DNA of 64,000 nucleotides from Flavobacteriaceae bacterium UBA4166. Lineage in GTDB: Bacteria; Bacteroidota; Bacteroidia; Flavobacteriales; Flavobacteriaceae. Where the stretch lies: assembly GCA_002379985.1 (NCBI GenBank), contig DFVG01000055.1:1-64000 (forward strand), written 5' to 3'. Numbering within the stretch: the stretch's first letter is position 1; each line of letters opens with the position of its first letter. Positions 7,932 to 17,063 of the stretch are shown here, piece after piece. Both the position numbers and the translations under genes were made by a program. The notes under the pieces were generated by a model, which searched no databases, was not told the DNA's origin, and saw only the letters and a list, made by a program, of their open reading frames with translations.

Positions 7932-8935
7932 GTACCAACAAGAATCACATATTAACGGATTCTTTCGGAAGAAAACACACTTATCTGCGTATTTCCCTAA
8001 CGGAAAAATGCAACTTGCGATGCACCTACTGCATGCCACAAGAAGGGGTTCCGTTGACGCCGTCTAAGCATTTGATGAATGCGGAAGAGCTCTTTCAGAT
8101 CGCTTCCTTATTTGTGGAGGAAGGGGTTACTAAAATCCGACTTACCGGCGGGGAGCCATTGGTTCGTAAGGATTTCCCGGAATTACTTCAGCAATTGGCC
8201 ACCTTACCAACAAGACTTTCCATTACCACCAATGGGGTGATCATAGACCGCCATACAGCGCTTCTTAAAAAATGTCATGTCAATACCATTAACCTGAGCC
8301 TGGACACGCTGGATGCTGAAAAATTCAAAAAGATCACCTTTAGAAATGATTTTGATAAAGTTTACAAGAACATCTTCTTATTGTTGAGGGAAAGGTTTCA
8401 CGTCAAGATCAACGTGGTTCTCATGAAAGGGGTGAATGATGATGAGATCCTTGATTTTTTACGATTTACCAAAGAACATCCGGTAAGCGTTCGCTTTATC
8501 GAATTTATGCCATTTGAAGGCAATGCGTGGAATCGCTCCAAAACCGTATCATATGAGCATATTATGCACCTTGTAGAAGCTCATTTTGGAAGCGATGCGG
8601 TCATCCGACTCCAAGATGCGCCAAATGACACGACTAAAAACTATAAAATTCAGAATTTTGAAGGTTCCTTCGGAATTATTAGTACCGTTACCAACCCTTT
8701 CTGTGACAGCTGTAATCGGTTGCGGCTAACGGCCAACGGGCAATTGAAGAATTGTTTGTTTTCTGATTCTGAAAGCGATCTCCTAGCACCTTTTCGTGCC
8801 GGAAAAGATATTCGCCCGGTTATTCGTAAAGCGGTGCTTAAAAAACATGCGATGCGCGGCGGACTCGATCGTCCTGAAACCTTTGACGATGTGCGTCAGC
8901 ATAAAAACCGAAGCATGATCAGGATCGGTGGTTAA
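7928..8935 (+). CDS. moaA: GTP 3',8-cyclase MoaA (radical SAM)
   Basis: Catalyses the first step of Moco synthesis from GTP. The start is a TTG at 7928 that overlaps the moaCB stop (TTGA). There is no in-frame ATG before the cluster cysteines, so the rare start is forced by the sequence. The 335 residues show the SAM-binding 4Fe-4S motif C28-x3-C32-x2-C35 (CNLRCTYC), the RLTGGEPL motif, the second-cluster region NPFCDSCNRLRL with the later NCLF cysteine, and the terminal Gly-Gly (MIRIGG) needed for activity. It is the last gene of the operon and overlaps the convergent mocA-like gene by 17 bases. Confidence 0.94.
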   Translation: MSTNKNHILTDSFGRKHTYLRISLTEKCNLRCTYCMPQEGVPLTPSKHLMNAEELFQIASLFVEEGVTKIRLTGGEPLVRKDFPELLQQLATLPTRLSITTNGVIIDRHTALLKKCHVNTINLSLDTLDAEKFKKITFRNDFDKVYKNIFLLLRERFHVKINVVLMKGVNDDEILDFLRFTKEHPVSVRFIEFMPFEGNAWNRSKTVSYEHIMHLVEAHFGSDAVIRLQDAPNDTTKNYKIQNFEGSFGIISTVTNPFCDSCNRLRLTANGQLKNCLFSDSESDLLAPFRAGKDIRPVIRKAVLKKHAMRGGLDRPETFDDVRQHKNRSMIRIGG

Positions 8936-9527
8936 TCTTTTGTTTGAGTTGGTGGTACGCTTCCGGAGTATCAATGTCTTCTAAAGAGCCACTGCTTTTC
9001 ACTTTTATCACATGCTCTTCATATTTCTTAGCGATCTTTTTCGCTCCTATGTCTCCATTTAATTTCAACAATTCAGAAAAATAATTGCGGTCAAACAAAA
9101 CCGGCGCACCCCACCAGTCGGCTTTCGGATCTTCAGAAACAACAATATGCTGCAGACCCTGTTCAAAAGCAGCGATCAGTTGCTTACAATGATGCGTATC
9201 AATCAAAGGTTGGTCTACCAATCCAATTAATACAGCCTCACAATTTGGCTGTTCGTTCAAAAGTTGTTGTAGCCCAAAAGCGATGCTATTGCCCATGCCT
9301 TCAGACCAATTGGGGTTGGTCATTATTCTTACGGATGTTTTATTAAGAACAGGAATAATGGCTTCGGAATGTGCGCCTAAGACCACAAAAACCGAATTAG
9401 AAATTTGATGTAACGTTTGTATTTGGTGCTCAATAAGAGTGGTATTCTTCCACGGAAGCAGTTGTTTTGGGCGTCCCATTCTAGTGGAAGCTCCGGCCGC
9501 CATGAGAAGCACAGGAATATCACTCAT
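8919..9527 (-). CDS. mocA: MocA/MobA-like molybdopterin nucleotidyltransferase
   Basis: A 202-residue NTP-transferase with the signature loop LMAAGASTRMGRPKQLLPW near the N-terminus and the metal-binding LIGLVDQPLI motif. The family links a nucleotide to molybdopterin; xanthine-dehydrogenase-type enzymes use the cytosine dinucleotide form, so MocA (CTP-specific) fits the neighbouring iorAB-like genes better than MobA (GTP, for DMSO-reductase types). Specificity is inferred from context. The gene starts inside the 3' end of the xdhC-like gene (8-base overlap), so the two are coupled. Confidence 0.85.
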   Translation of the reverse strand: MSDIPVLLMAAGASTRMGRPKQLLPWKNTTLIEHQIQTLHQISNSVFVVLGAHSEAIIPVLNKTSVRIMTNPNWSEGMGNSIAFGLQQLLNEQPNCEAVLIGLVDQPLIDTHHCKQLIAAFEQGLQHIVVSEDPKADWWGAPVLFDRNYFSELLKLNGDIGAKKIAKKYEEHVIKVKSSGSLEDIDTPEAYHQLKQKINHRS

Positions 9528-10539
9528 GTATCGCGCCTATTTTATCCTGAAGAGGCATGGGTTCTTGCTCTCGAATCACAGAGAGGATCTCAGAGAGAAT
9601 GGATAATGCTATCTCCGAAGCACTTTCTGCGCCAATATTGATTCCGGCTGGACCATGGATACGATCAATAAATGCAGTATCGATATCGGGATGCAGTTCC
9701 ATAAGTTCCGATAGCATTCGTTCTCTGCGATGCGCAGGCCCCAATAATCCTAAATACGCCGGTTTGGAATGCCGTAAAGCCAGCAAGTATTGAAGGTCTT
9801 TATTCAAGCTGTGTGTCATCAATACGACAGCGGTTTGTTCATCAAAGAGCGTTGCGTCAATTTCAGAAAATAGCGGTGTTTGTAAACTGGCAGCCCCTTT
9901 GAAATATTTTTTACTTTTTTGTTCATCGGGCGCAGCTATGATATGCACCTCCCATCCTAACTGCGCAGCCATTCTGCTCAATTGCGCCGCATCATGTTCA
10001 GCTCCAAAAATAAAAAGTCGAAATAGCGGTGAGAATGTTTGTTCAAACACCAAAAGAGATGAAGATTCCTCTTCCAGAAAATTGTCGTTCAAGGAAAACA
10101 CCTGATCATCGAGTTGAAGTACGGTTCCCATTTTATTGGAGATGGTCTGAGGGGTGTTGTAATAATAGGTGCTAGTGACGAAAGAAGTTCTTGTTTTTAG
10201 GTGCTTTTGATAGGCAGTGATACAAGCCTCGGAAATTATAATTTTTTCCAGTAGTATGTAAAGTATTCCTTCACACCCCAATCGATAGCGGCCGTCGTAG
10301 GTCATTATCTTAGCCTCGCCCGTCTCAAAAACAGATTGGGCTTGCCTGAACACTTCTTTTTCTACACAACCGCCACTCACGGCTCCTACCGAATCTCCTT
10401 GCTCGTTCCACAACATACGAACCCCCGGACGTCGGTACGAAGAACCATCCAATTGAACCACGGTGGCCAGTACTATGGAATGACCCTGTTGTTGCCACTC
10501 CACACCAACTTCAATAATAGCTTTTAATTCATGCGTCAT
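9520..10539 (-). CDS. xdhC: XdhC/CoxI-family molybdenum-enzyme maturation factor
   Basis: A 339-residue protein with both XdhC parts. The N-terminal domain has TVVQLDGSSYRRPGVRML and the SGGCVE motif (55-60), whose cysteine is conserved. The C-terminal Rossmann-like domain carries IFGAEHDAAQLSRMAAQLGW and ends INIGAESASEIALSILSEI. XdhC proteins bind Moco, promote its terminal sulfuration and deliver it to xanthine-dehydrogenase-family apoenzymes. Its place between the cofactor nucleotidyltransferase and the catalytic subunit gene supports that role. It lies 55 bases after iorB in the same direction. Confidence 0.9.
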   Translation of the reverse strand: MTHELKAIIEVGVEWQQQGHSIVLATVVQLDGSSYRRPGVRMLWNEQGDSVGAVSGGCVEKEVFRQAQSVFETGEAKIMTYDGRYRLGCEGILYILLEKIIISEACITAYQKHLKTRTSFVTSTYYYNTPQTISNKMGTVLQLDDQVFSLNDNFLEEESSSLLVFEQTFSPLFRLFIFGAEHDAAQLSRMAAQLGWEVHIIAAPDEQKSKKYFKGAASLQTPLFSEIDATLFDEQTAVVLMTHSLNKDLQYLLALRHSKPAYLGLLGPAHRRERMLSELMELHPDIDTAFIDRIHGPAGINIGAESASEIALSILSEILSVIREQEPMPLQDKIGAIHE

Positions 10540-10594
10540 AAACTGTAATTATCTATTTTAAAGCTATTTAAAAAACACTAATTAAAGTATAGGT

Positions 10595-12853
10595 TTATCC
10601 TATGACCGGCTGTGCTGCATTGAAGGGTTGGTCGTAATATCGCTTTCCTGTTGCTTGATACATGGCATTCGCCAAAGCTCCCATGATGGGTGGAAATGGT
10701 GGTTCTCCGAGCCCCGTAGGATCAATATCATTTTGTACAAAATCAACTTGAATTCGTTTGGGTGCTTCCGAATGACGTATGAGTCGGTATCGATCAAAAT
10801 TTTGCTGTTCAGGTTTTCCTTCCTTAAAGGTGATCGCACTGTACATCGCATGACCAATTCCATCTACAATACCTCCTTCCGCTAAGTTGGAAGCAGCATC
10901 AGGGTTCACCACAATTCCGCAGTCGATTGCGCAATATACATCTTGCACGACAGGCTTGTCTCCTTCCATTTCAATATCCAATACTTGGGCCACGTAGGAA
11001 TTATGACAGAAATAAGCAGAGACACCGCGGTTTTTAGAAGCATCTTGATTGTTCCAACCGGATTTATCCCTTACTAGTTCTAGCACCCCTTTGTAGCGTA
11101 AGGGATCGTAATCGTTATTTTCCCCTACGGGTTTGTCGATAGATCGCTGTAACAGGTCCAAACGGAATTGAATCGGATCTTTACCAACAATTTCTGCCAA
11201 TTCATCCAAGAAGGATTGTTCGGCTCCGGCGATAAAGTTCGACCGTGGCGCTCTAAAGGCTCCCGTTGTAATATTAGATTCAATCGCCCAGGATTCCGCC
11301 AGATAATTATCAACGGCACCGGCTGGGAAGCGATTGGCAGCTAACGGACTTTCAGGAATGCCACCGGCAATCACATGAAAACCGATCAATTCATTATTTT
11401 CATCCAAAGCAGCTTTGTAGGTAGCGCGATAGGCGGGGCGATACGTTCCATGGGTCATGTCGTCTTCCCGCGTGTAGACCAATTTCACAGGTGCTTTCAT
11501 CGTTTGCGAAATAACTGCAGCTTCCACCAAGAAGTGACCATAGAGTCTTCTTCCAAAGCCACCTCCCATACGCGTCATCATAATATCCACCTTTTCTAAC
11601 GGAAGTCCGAGTCGGTCGGCCACACTCTGCTCCATGATCTCCGGTGTTTGGATAGGCCCTACCAATTCTGCATGATCATCTGTCACATGCGCAAAGAAAT
11701 TCATAGGCTCCATGGGGTTATGCGCTAAAAACGGACAGCTATAACTGCGTTCCACGACTTTTGCGGCGTTCTGAAAAGCTTTTTCGGGATCACCGTCCTT
11801 CCGCTCGATCTGAGCTCGTTCTGGCCCCATATCAACCATCTGAGCTTTGTGCGTATTCGTATTTTCAAGTCCGGCCGGATGGTTCACCGTCATCGTTCGA
11901 CCGAAAATATGCATTTCGTTTTCAATTTCCGGGGCAAGTTCCCATTCGGCTTTTACGGCTTTTTTGGCTTGCATGACTTGCCAGGTGCTTTCCCCGACCA
12001 CCACCACAAGTTTGGTAAAAGCACTGGTGTCGAAAGCACTTTTACTTTGGTCTTCTGTATAGGTGTCGACGGTAATCACGTCTTTAATTCCCGGCATATT
12101 TTTCGCTTCGGAAGCGTCTAAGGATTTTAGCTGCATTCCAAAGGCAGGTGGATGAACGACCATAGCAATGAGCATATCATCGCGTTGAATATCCAAACCG
12201 TACAAAGGTTGTCCGGTCACGATTTTCTTTCCGTCTACGTTTTTGCGTGAGGTACCGATGATCTTAAAATCACGCTTCTCTTTCAGTGTAATTTCTTCCG
12301 GAATATCGAGTTGTGCTGCTGCCGAAGCCATTTCGCCATATCCGGCTGAATTACCGGTTCCGGTATGCGTTATGATTCCATTTTCCGTAGTAATTTCACT
12401 CACCGGAACTTGCCACGCCTCTGCCGCGGCTTGTTTTAACATCTGTTTCGCCGTAGCTCCTGCGGTACGAAGCGATTCCCATCCTTGACGGATCGACTGA
12501 CTTCCTCCAGCTAATTGTCGGGTGAACACATCGGTATTCAAAGGAGCTTGTTCTACGAGAACATCCCCCCAATCTACATCCAACTCTTCTGCGATCAGCA
12601 TCGGCATCGAAGTTTTCACATTTTGACCGATCTCAGGATTTGGTGAATAGATGGTCACCAACCCATTGTCTCCGATCTTTAGGAATCCGTTCATTTCGAA
12701 CCACTCCTTCGGAAGTTCTTGCGCTACCGCAACATGTGCTTCTTTTTGTTTACAAGAAGCCAACCAGCTAAACCCAATGACCATTCCTCCTCCGGCAAGA
12801 GAAACACTCTTGATAAAGGATCGACGTCCCATCGCTACTTTTGAAGTATTCAT
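10595..12853 (-). CDS. iorB: Tat-exported molybdenum hydroxylase large subunit (isoquinoline 1-oxidoreductase beta-like)
   Basis: A 752-residue aldehyde-oxidase/xanthine-dehydrogenase-type Mo subunit of the IorB branch. It begins with a twin-arginine signal (GRRSFIK, residues 9-15) and a hydrophobic stretch ending in LASC (31-34), a good lipobox, so it may be a Tat-exported lipoprotein. Cofactor motifs include GGGFGRR (430-436) and, near the C-terminus, GLGEPPFPP with the presumptive catalytic glutamate at about residue 715, followed by ALANAMYQATGKR. The natural substrate is unknown; relatives oxidise aldehydes or N-heterocycles. The 2Fe-2S partner gene is 53 bases upstream. Confidence 0.92.
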   Translation of the reverse strand: MNTSKVAMGRRSFIKSVSLAGGGMVIGFSWLASCKQKEAHVAVAQELPKEWFEMNGFLKIGDNGLVTIYSPNPEIGQNVKTSMPMLIAEELDVDWGDVLVEQAPLNTDVFTRQLAGGSQSIRQGWESLRTAGATAKQMLKQAAAEAWQVPVSEITTENGIITHTGTGNSAGYGEMASAAAQLDIPEEITLKEKRDFKIIGTSRKNVDGKKIVTGQPLYGLDIQRDDMLIAMVVHPPAFGMQLKSLDASEAKNMPGIKDVITVDTYTEDQSKSAFDTSAFTKLVVVVGESTWQVMQAKKAVKAEWELAPEIENEMHIFGRTMTVNHPAGLENTNTHKAQMVDMGPERAQIERKDGDPEKAFQNAAKVVERSYSCPFLAHNPMEPMNFFAHVTDDHAELVGPIQTPEIMEQSVADRLGLPLEKVDIMMTRMGGGFGRRLYGHFLVEAAVISQTMKAPVKLVYTREDDMTHGTYRPAYRATYKAALDENNELIGFHVIAGGIPESPLAANRFPAGAVDNYLAESWAIESNITTGAFRAPRSNFIAGAEQSFLDELAEIVGKDPIQFRLDLLQRSIDKPVGENNDYDPLRYKGVLELVRDKSGWNNQDASKNRGVSAYFCHNSYVAQVLDIEMEGDKPVVQDVYCAIDCGIVVNPDAASNLAEGGIVDGIGHAMYSAITFKEGKPEQQNFDRYRLIRHSEAPKRIQVDFVQNDIDPTGLGEPPFPPIMGALANAMYQATGKRYYDQPFNAAQPVIG

Positions 12854-12906
12854 ATGCTAAATTTTTAAGGCAATCAATTAATTGAATTGTTTCAGAAACG
12901 AGAGCA

Positions 12907-13362
12907 TTACTGTCCCGAAGCCGATTTAATCGCAGCTTTAATGCGTGTATAGGTTCCACAACGGCAGATATTACCGTTCATGGTGCTATCGATATCTTGG
13001 TCGGATGGACTAGGATTGCTCTTCAACAAAGCAGCCGCAGACATTACCTGTCCCGCTTGACAATACCCACATTGCGGAACATCGTGTTCTAACCAAGCCT
13101 TTTGTACAGGGTGATCCCCATTTTCGGAAAGCCCTTCGATGGTCGTCATTTCATACGCTTCAGCGGAAGAAATAGGAAGTTGACACGATCGTACGGCGTC
13201 GCCGTCTACGTGTATGGTACAAGCACCGCATTGTGCAATTCCGCAGCCATATTTAGTGCCCACTAGGTTTAGATGATCTCGTAACACCCAAAGCATAGGG
13301 GTTGACGGATCAACATCAACCTCATGACGCTCGCCATTGATTTTTAAAGTAAATGCAGCCAT
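12907..13362 (-). CDS. iorA: (2Fe-2S) small subunit of the molybdenum hydroxylase (IorA-like)
   Basis: A 151-residue electron-transfer subunit. The plant-type ferredoxin cluster is bound by C40, C45, C48 and C60 (YGCGIAQCGAC ... SC), and the helical cluster by C98, C101, C133 and C135 (CGYC ... NICRC). It has no signal peptide, so it probably crosses the membrane as a hitch-hiker with the Tat-signalled large subunit. I chose the ATG at 13362; a TTG five codons upstream would only add KIKN-type residues. No cytochrome subunit is present, so the electron acceptor is unknown. Confidence 0.93.
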   Translation of the reverse strand: MAAFTLKINGERHEVDVDPSTPMLWVLRDHLNLVGTKYGCGIAQCGACTIHVDGDAVRSCQLPISSAEAYEMTTIEGLSENGDHPVQKAWLEHDVPQCGYCQAGQVMSAAALLKSNPSPSDQDIDSTMNGNICRCGTYTRIKAAIKSASGQ

Positions 13363-13451
13363 ATTCTTAATTTTCAAACAAGGTAAGAAATAATCCCCAG
13401 TTTTTACTGCGGATATTTTAATTCAAAAGGAATTTAAATAGCAGCCAATCA

Positions 13452-13982
13452 CTAGCTTGCCTTCGCATTTTGAATGGGCTGTGTATGGTATTCCATTTCT
13501 GAAGTTTCGAAAGATGCTGTTTCTTCGTTGTATACTTGACAGGAATCGATGGGGTTCACATACACATGTAGCGTCATCGCGCGTTCTTCAGAAGCATTTT
13601 CAAGCAAATGATACCCCATGCTATCGTCCATATAACTCATGCTTCCCGGTTCTAAACTTCCTTCATAACATGGCTTTAGGCTACCATTTATATCCTCAAA
13701 TCTCACTTCAGAAAGCGTTCCTTGCAGTTGACAAACCCAGCAATTTTGGCCGGCATGGTCATGAATTCCTGTTTTTACACCTTTTTCCCAACACAGGAGA
13801 ATAAATTCAAATTGATCACGTCTTGCAATGCAGTTTCGAGTATAGTTAGCCGACTCCCATGAGGCATAGGCTTCAAATTCGGATAGCGGAATTTGAGCGC
13901 GTTTTAGGATATGCACCTGTTCCGAAGGGGCTGCTTCTTCAAAACATTCAACTAGTTGTTCAATCGTGGTGATGGGAGTCAT
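13452..13982 (-). CDS. Cysteine dioxygenase (type I)
   Basis: A 176-residue cupin matching cysteine dioxygenase, which oxidises cysteine to cysteine sulfinate. The 3-His iron site is H74, H76 (GVKTGIHDHAGQNCW) and H125 (MGYHLLEN). Substrate-binding Y47 and R49 are present in NYTRN. C81 and Y141 align with the Cys93 and Tyr157 that form the thioether cofactor in mammalian enzymes; many bacterial homologues have glycine at the Cys position. It is divergent from a PLP decarboxylase gene that could use its product. Family assignment is firm; activity is inferred from residues. Confidence 0.9.
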   Translation of the reverse strand: MTPITTIEQLVECFEEAAPSEQVHILKRAQIPLSEFEAYASWESANYTRNCIARRDQFEFILLCWEKGVKTGIHDHAGQNCWVCQLQGTLSEVRFEDINGSLKPCYEGSLEPGSMSYMDDSMGYHLLENASEERAMTLHVYVNPIDSCQVYNEETASFETSEMEYHTQPIQNAKAS

Positions 13983-14008
13983 AGGTGGATTTTATGAATA
14001 TGTATGTG

Positions 14009-14016
14009 TACTTTTG
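14009..14016 (+). promoter_or_regulatory. Exact TAnnTTTG box in the cysteine dioxygenase/decarboxylase divergent spacer
   Basis: TACTTTTG matches the Bacteroidota -7 consensus. It would give the decarboxylase-symporter transcript a leader of roughly 100 bases. No TTG is found at the expected upstream distance, so this is a weak call. Confidence 0.35.
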
Positions 14017-14120
14017 TTATTTACAATAAAAGAACGTACTATGTATAGATGACAAAGCGTCCTTAAAAACGTTCAATTCAATATAACAAAAAATAGCGAA
14101 CAGCAAAATTACATTTCTTG

Positions 14121-15506
14121 ATGCAAGATACTCTTAATACTTTTCAAAAAATTGCTTCTGAACTTTTAGAGGACGAATCCCAAAATCCGGTAGCAGATTT
14201 TATTCCTTCCGATGAACTTTATCAACAACTGGACTTGTCACTTCAAAAAGAAGCCATTCCGCAAGAAACCTTCGAAAAGGCCCTAAAAGAATTAGTTTTT
14301 AAAACACCACGGACAGCCACTCGTGCTTTTTTTAATCAATTGTTTGGCGGAAGAAATGAAAAAGCCGTCTTAGGAGAACTGCTGGCCGTGCTTCTCAATA
14401 ACAGCATGTATACCTATAAAGCAGCCGGACCACAAATTGGGGTTGAAAAAGTGATCCTTAGAAACGTTTGTGATCTTTTGGGTTGGAATGAGAATGCGGA
14501 TGGCACTTTTGCGCCGGGAGGATCGATGACCAATTATATGGCAATGGTGATGGCTCGCGATGCGGTTGACAGCGCGGCTCCCTACCAAGGAGTGCAACAA
14601 AAGATGACGGTGTATACTTCTACAGAATCTCATTATAGTATTCCGAAGAATGCTGCTTTTTGTGGTATTGGGCGTGATCAAGTGCGCTATGTTCCTACAA
14701 ATGATTTTGGACAAATGAATGCGGAAGCACTAAAAGCAATGATCACTGAGGATGTCGCAAAGGGCTTTACCCCAATCATGGTTAACGCCACCGCGGGAAC
14801 TACTGTACTAGGCGCCTTTGACCCTATTGAACCGTTACGCGCTATTTGTGATGCCCACCAAATGTGGCTTCATGTAGATGGGGCGTATTGCGGGTCGGTG
14901 TTATTTAGCGAAGCCTATAAGCATCTCATCAAGGGAGCATCAACCGTAGATTCGTTTAGTTTCAATGCCCATAAAATGATCGGGACCCCGCTCTCCTGCT
15001 CCATTATTGTCGCTAAGGATAAAAAGCATTTGTACAATTCGTTCTCTAATGATGCGAGCTACCTCTACCAAACCGATCATGATGAATTTAATTTGGGAAA
15101 AACGTCATTACAATGTGGACGACGAAACGATGCCCTCAAGTTTTGGACGTTGTGGAAGCGCGTAGGAACCAATGGGTTGCAAGAGATCGTAGATCATCAA
15201 TTTGCGCTGGCCGATGTGGCTCGCGAGTATATACGATCGAATGATGATTATACGCTTTACAGCTATGACGAATCTATCTCTGTTTGTTTCAATTACAAGG
15301 ACATTCCCGCACGGGATTTGTGTACGGCTTTGTATGAGCAGGAGGAACTGTTAGTAGGGTACGGATCTTTCCGCAAGGAAGAGTTTATTCGCCTCGTCAC
15401 CATTAATGCACAAAATAACCAGGAAGATATCCTACAGTTTTTCAAAGTCCTTGAAAACTTTGTCGAAACCCATGAGCATCTATTGGTGCAACGCGTAAAT
15501 CAATAA
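14121..15506 (+). CDS. Group II PLP-dependent decarboxylase (probable cysteine sulfinate or aspartate/glutamate decarboxylase)
   Basis: A 461-residue pyridoxal-phosphate decarboxylase of the GAD/CSAD/DDC fold. The PLP lysine is K285 in the FNAHKMIG motif. Upstream are TFAPGGSMTNYMAMVMARD, the ring-stacking region around ESHYS, and the VNATAGTTVLGAFDP and MWLHVDGAYCG motifs with the cofactor-binding Asp. Substrate cannot be fixed by eye, but a divergent cysteine dioxygenase favours cysteine sulfinate, giving hypotaurine. I chose the ATG at 14121 over a TTG three bases earlier. It is followed one base later by a sodium/solute symporter, so the two are one operon. Confidence 0.85.
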   Translation: MQDTLNTFQKIASELLEDESQNPVADFIPSDELYQQLDLSLQKEAIPQETFEKALKELVFKTPRTATRAFFNQLFGGRNEKAVLGELLAVLLNNSMYTYKAAGPQIGVEKVILRNVCDLLGWNENADGTFAPGGSMTNYMAMVMARDAVDSAAPYQGVQQKMTVYTSTESHYSIPKNAAFCGIGRDQVRYVPTNDFGQMNAEALKAMITEDVAKGFTPIMVNATAGTTVLGAFDPIEPLRAICDAHQMWLHVDGAYCGSVLFSEAYKHLIKGASTVDSFSFNAHKMIGTPLSCSIIVAKDKKHLYNSFSNDASYLYQTDHDEFNLGKTSLQCGRRNDALKFWTLWKRVGTNGLQEIVDHQFALADVAREYIRSNDDYTLYSYDESISVCFNYKDIPARDLCTALYEQEELLVGYGSFRKEEFIRLVTINAQNNQEDILQFFKVLENFVETHEHLLVQRVNQ

Positions 15507-15507
15507 A

Positions 15508-17049
15508 ATGGACATTACGAAGCTTGTTGTACTCGGACTCTATGTTGCGATTCTATTTGTTATTGGAATTGTAGCCTCGCGCCGCGTCAAGAGCATGAGC
15601 GATTTTTATGTCGGCGGAAAAAAGATCGGCTATTGGGCCGTTGCCTTTTCTGCACGCGCTACCGGCGAATCAGGTTGGCTGTTAATCGGACTCACCGGAA
15701 TGGGAGCGCTTTTTGGGCTTTCCACCTACTGGGTCGTGGTGGGAGAAGTCTTAGGTGTTGCGATCTCGTGGTGGTTTATGGCGAAGAAATTCAAACGGAA
15801 ATCAGATGCCTACAACGCCATTACGGTGCCTGACTATTTAGAAAGTCATTTTAAAAGCAAAACCAAAACGCTACGAGTCCTCGCCTCCACCATCCTTTCT
15901 ATATTCGTCGTGATCTATGTGAGCTCTCAAATAGATGTGACGGGAAAGGCCTTTGAAACCATGATGGACATGAACTACTATTGGGGTGCCATCCTCGGGT
16001 TTCTCATTGTGCTCTCCTATATTTTTATTGGTGGCTTTGTCGCTGCTGTGTGGTCTGATCTCTTTCAAGGCTTGATGATGTTCATCGGACTCGTCATGTT
16101 GCCAATTGTAGTTTTCTTTAGCATGGACGGCACCACCGGAATTATCGAAGGACTCAACACCATTGACCCCGCGCTTACTAATGTTTGGGGAACGAGCAGT
16201 GATGTTTGGATGAATATTGCCACCATGCTTGGTTTTGCAATGATAGGCTTAGGTTTTTTAGGGTCTCCACAGGTGTACGTTCGGTTTATGTCGATCAAGA
16301 GCGAACAACAAATCGACAAGGGAAAATGGGTCGCAGTAATCTTTACCCTGCTTACCGATGCAGCCGCTGTAACGATCGGAATTTTAGCGAGGATCATTTT
16401 TACCGAAAGCGGGCAAGATCCTGAAGCCATCTTAGGAAATGGTGCCGAGAGCGTGTTAAGTCTTATGACAGAGAACTTCCTTCCCTATATTGTGGTGGCT
16501 TTGTACGTAGCTATTGTATTGTCTGCGATCATGTCGACCATCGATTCGCTCCTCGTCATTGCGTCTAGTGCCATCACACGAGATTTTTATCAAAAGATAT
16601 TTCGACCCGACCTGAAAGACGAAGCTTTGGCTCCTCTTTCACGAAAAGTGACCTTGATCATGGCGTTTCTGGCTTTAGCTATTGCTATGGTTATAGCCGT
16701 AATTGCTCCAAATCATACGGTTTTCTGGTTGATCATTTTTGGGTGGTCTGGGATCGCGGCCTCATTTTGTCCTGTGATCATATTAACATTGTTCTGGAAA
16801 GGACTTTCGGAAAAAGGCGCCATTGCTGCCATGATCGCTGGTTTTCTGTGTGTTCCTCTCTTTAAATTCGTGGTACAAGGTTTGGAGGGCATCGGACCCT
16901 ATTTTGTGCAATTGGATGTCCTTGCGCCCTCCTTCCTCATTTCGATGATCGTAGCCTGGGTATTTTCAAAATGGTATCCAGATCGAAATACACCAGAGGA
17001 AAATACGTCTCTTGATAAAACGAGCGAGACTAATAATTTTGATTCCTAA
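15508..17049 (+). CDS. Sodium:solute symporter (SSS family, PutP-like)
   Basis: A 513-residue membrane protein with about 13 hydrophobic segments. The N-terminal part has the SSS signature regions SMSDFYVGGKKIG and ATGESGWLLIGLTGMGALFG, as in sodium/proline symporters; the segment AIMSTIDSLLVIASSAITRD carries the conserved Na-site serines/threonines. The tail after the last helix is acidic and polar. Proline is the default guess for PutP-like proteins, but coupling to the decarboxylase (1-base gap) suggests transport of that enzyme's substrate or product. The gene ends 14 bases from a convergent beta-barrel gene. Confidence 0.88.
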   Translation: MDITKLVVLGLYVAILFVIGIVASRRVKSMSDFYVGGKKIGYWAVAFSARATGESGWLLIGLTGMGALFGLSTYWVVVGEVLGVAISWWFMAKKFKRKSDAYNAITVPDYLESHFKSKTKTLRVLASTILSIFVVIYVSSQIDVTGKAFETMMDMNYYWGAILGFLIVLSYIFIGGFVAAVWSDLFQGLMMFIGLVMLPIVVFFSMDGTTGIIEGLNTIDPALTNVWGTSSDVWMNIATMLGFAMIGLGFLGSPQVYVRFMSIKSEQQIDKGKWVAVIFTLLTDAAAVTIGILARIIFTESGQDPEAILGNGAESVLSLMTENFLPYIVVALYVAIVLSAIMSTIDSLLVIASSAITRDFYQKIFRPDLKDEALAPLSRKVTLIMAFLALAIAMVIAVIAPNHTVFWLIIFGWSGIAASFCPVIILTLFWKGLSEKGAIAAMIAGFLCVPLFKFVVQGLEGIGPYFVQLDVLAPSFLISMIVAWVFSKWYPDRNTPEENTSLDKTSETNNFDS

Positions 17050-17063
17050 GCTGTCGGTCGTAC

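Noticed and set aside
13983..14120. Box TACATTTC just before the decarboxylase ATG as another leaderless promoter
   Set aside because: It misses the final consensus base, is only 3 bases from the ATG and has no TTG upstream.
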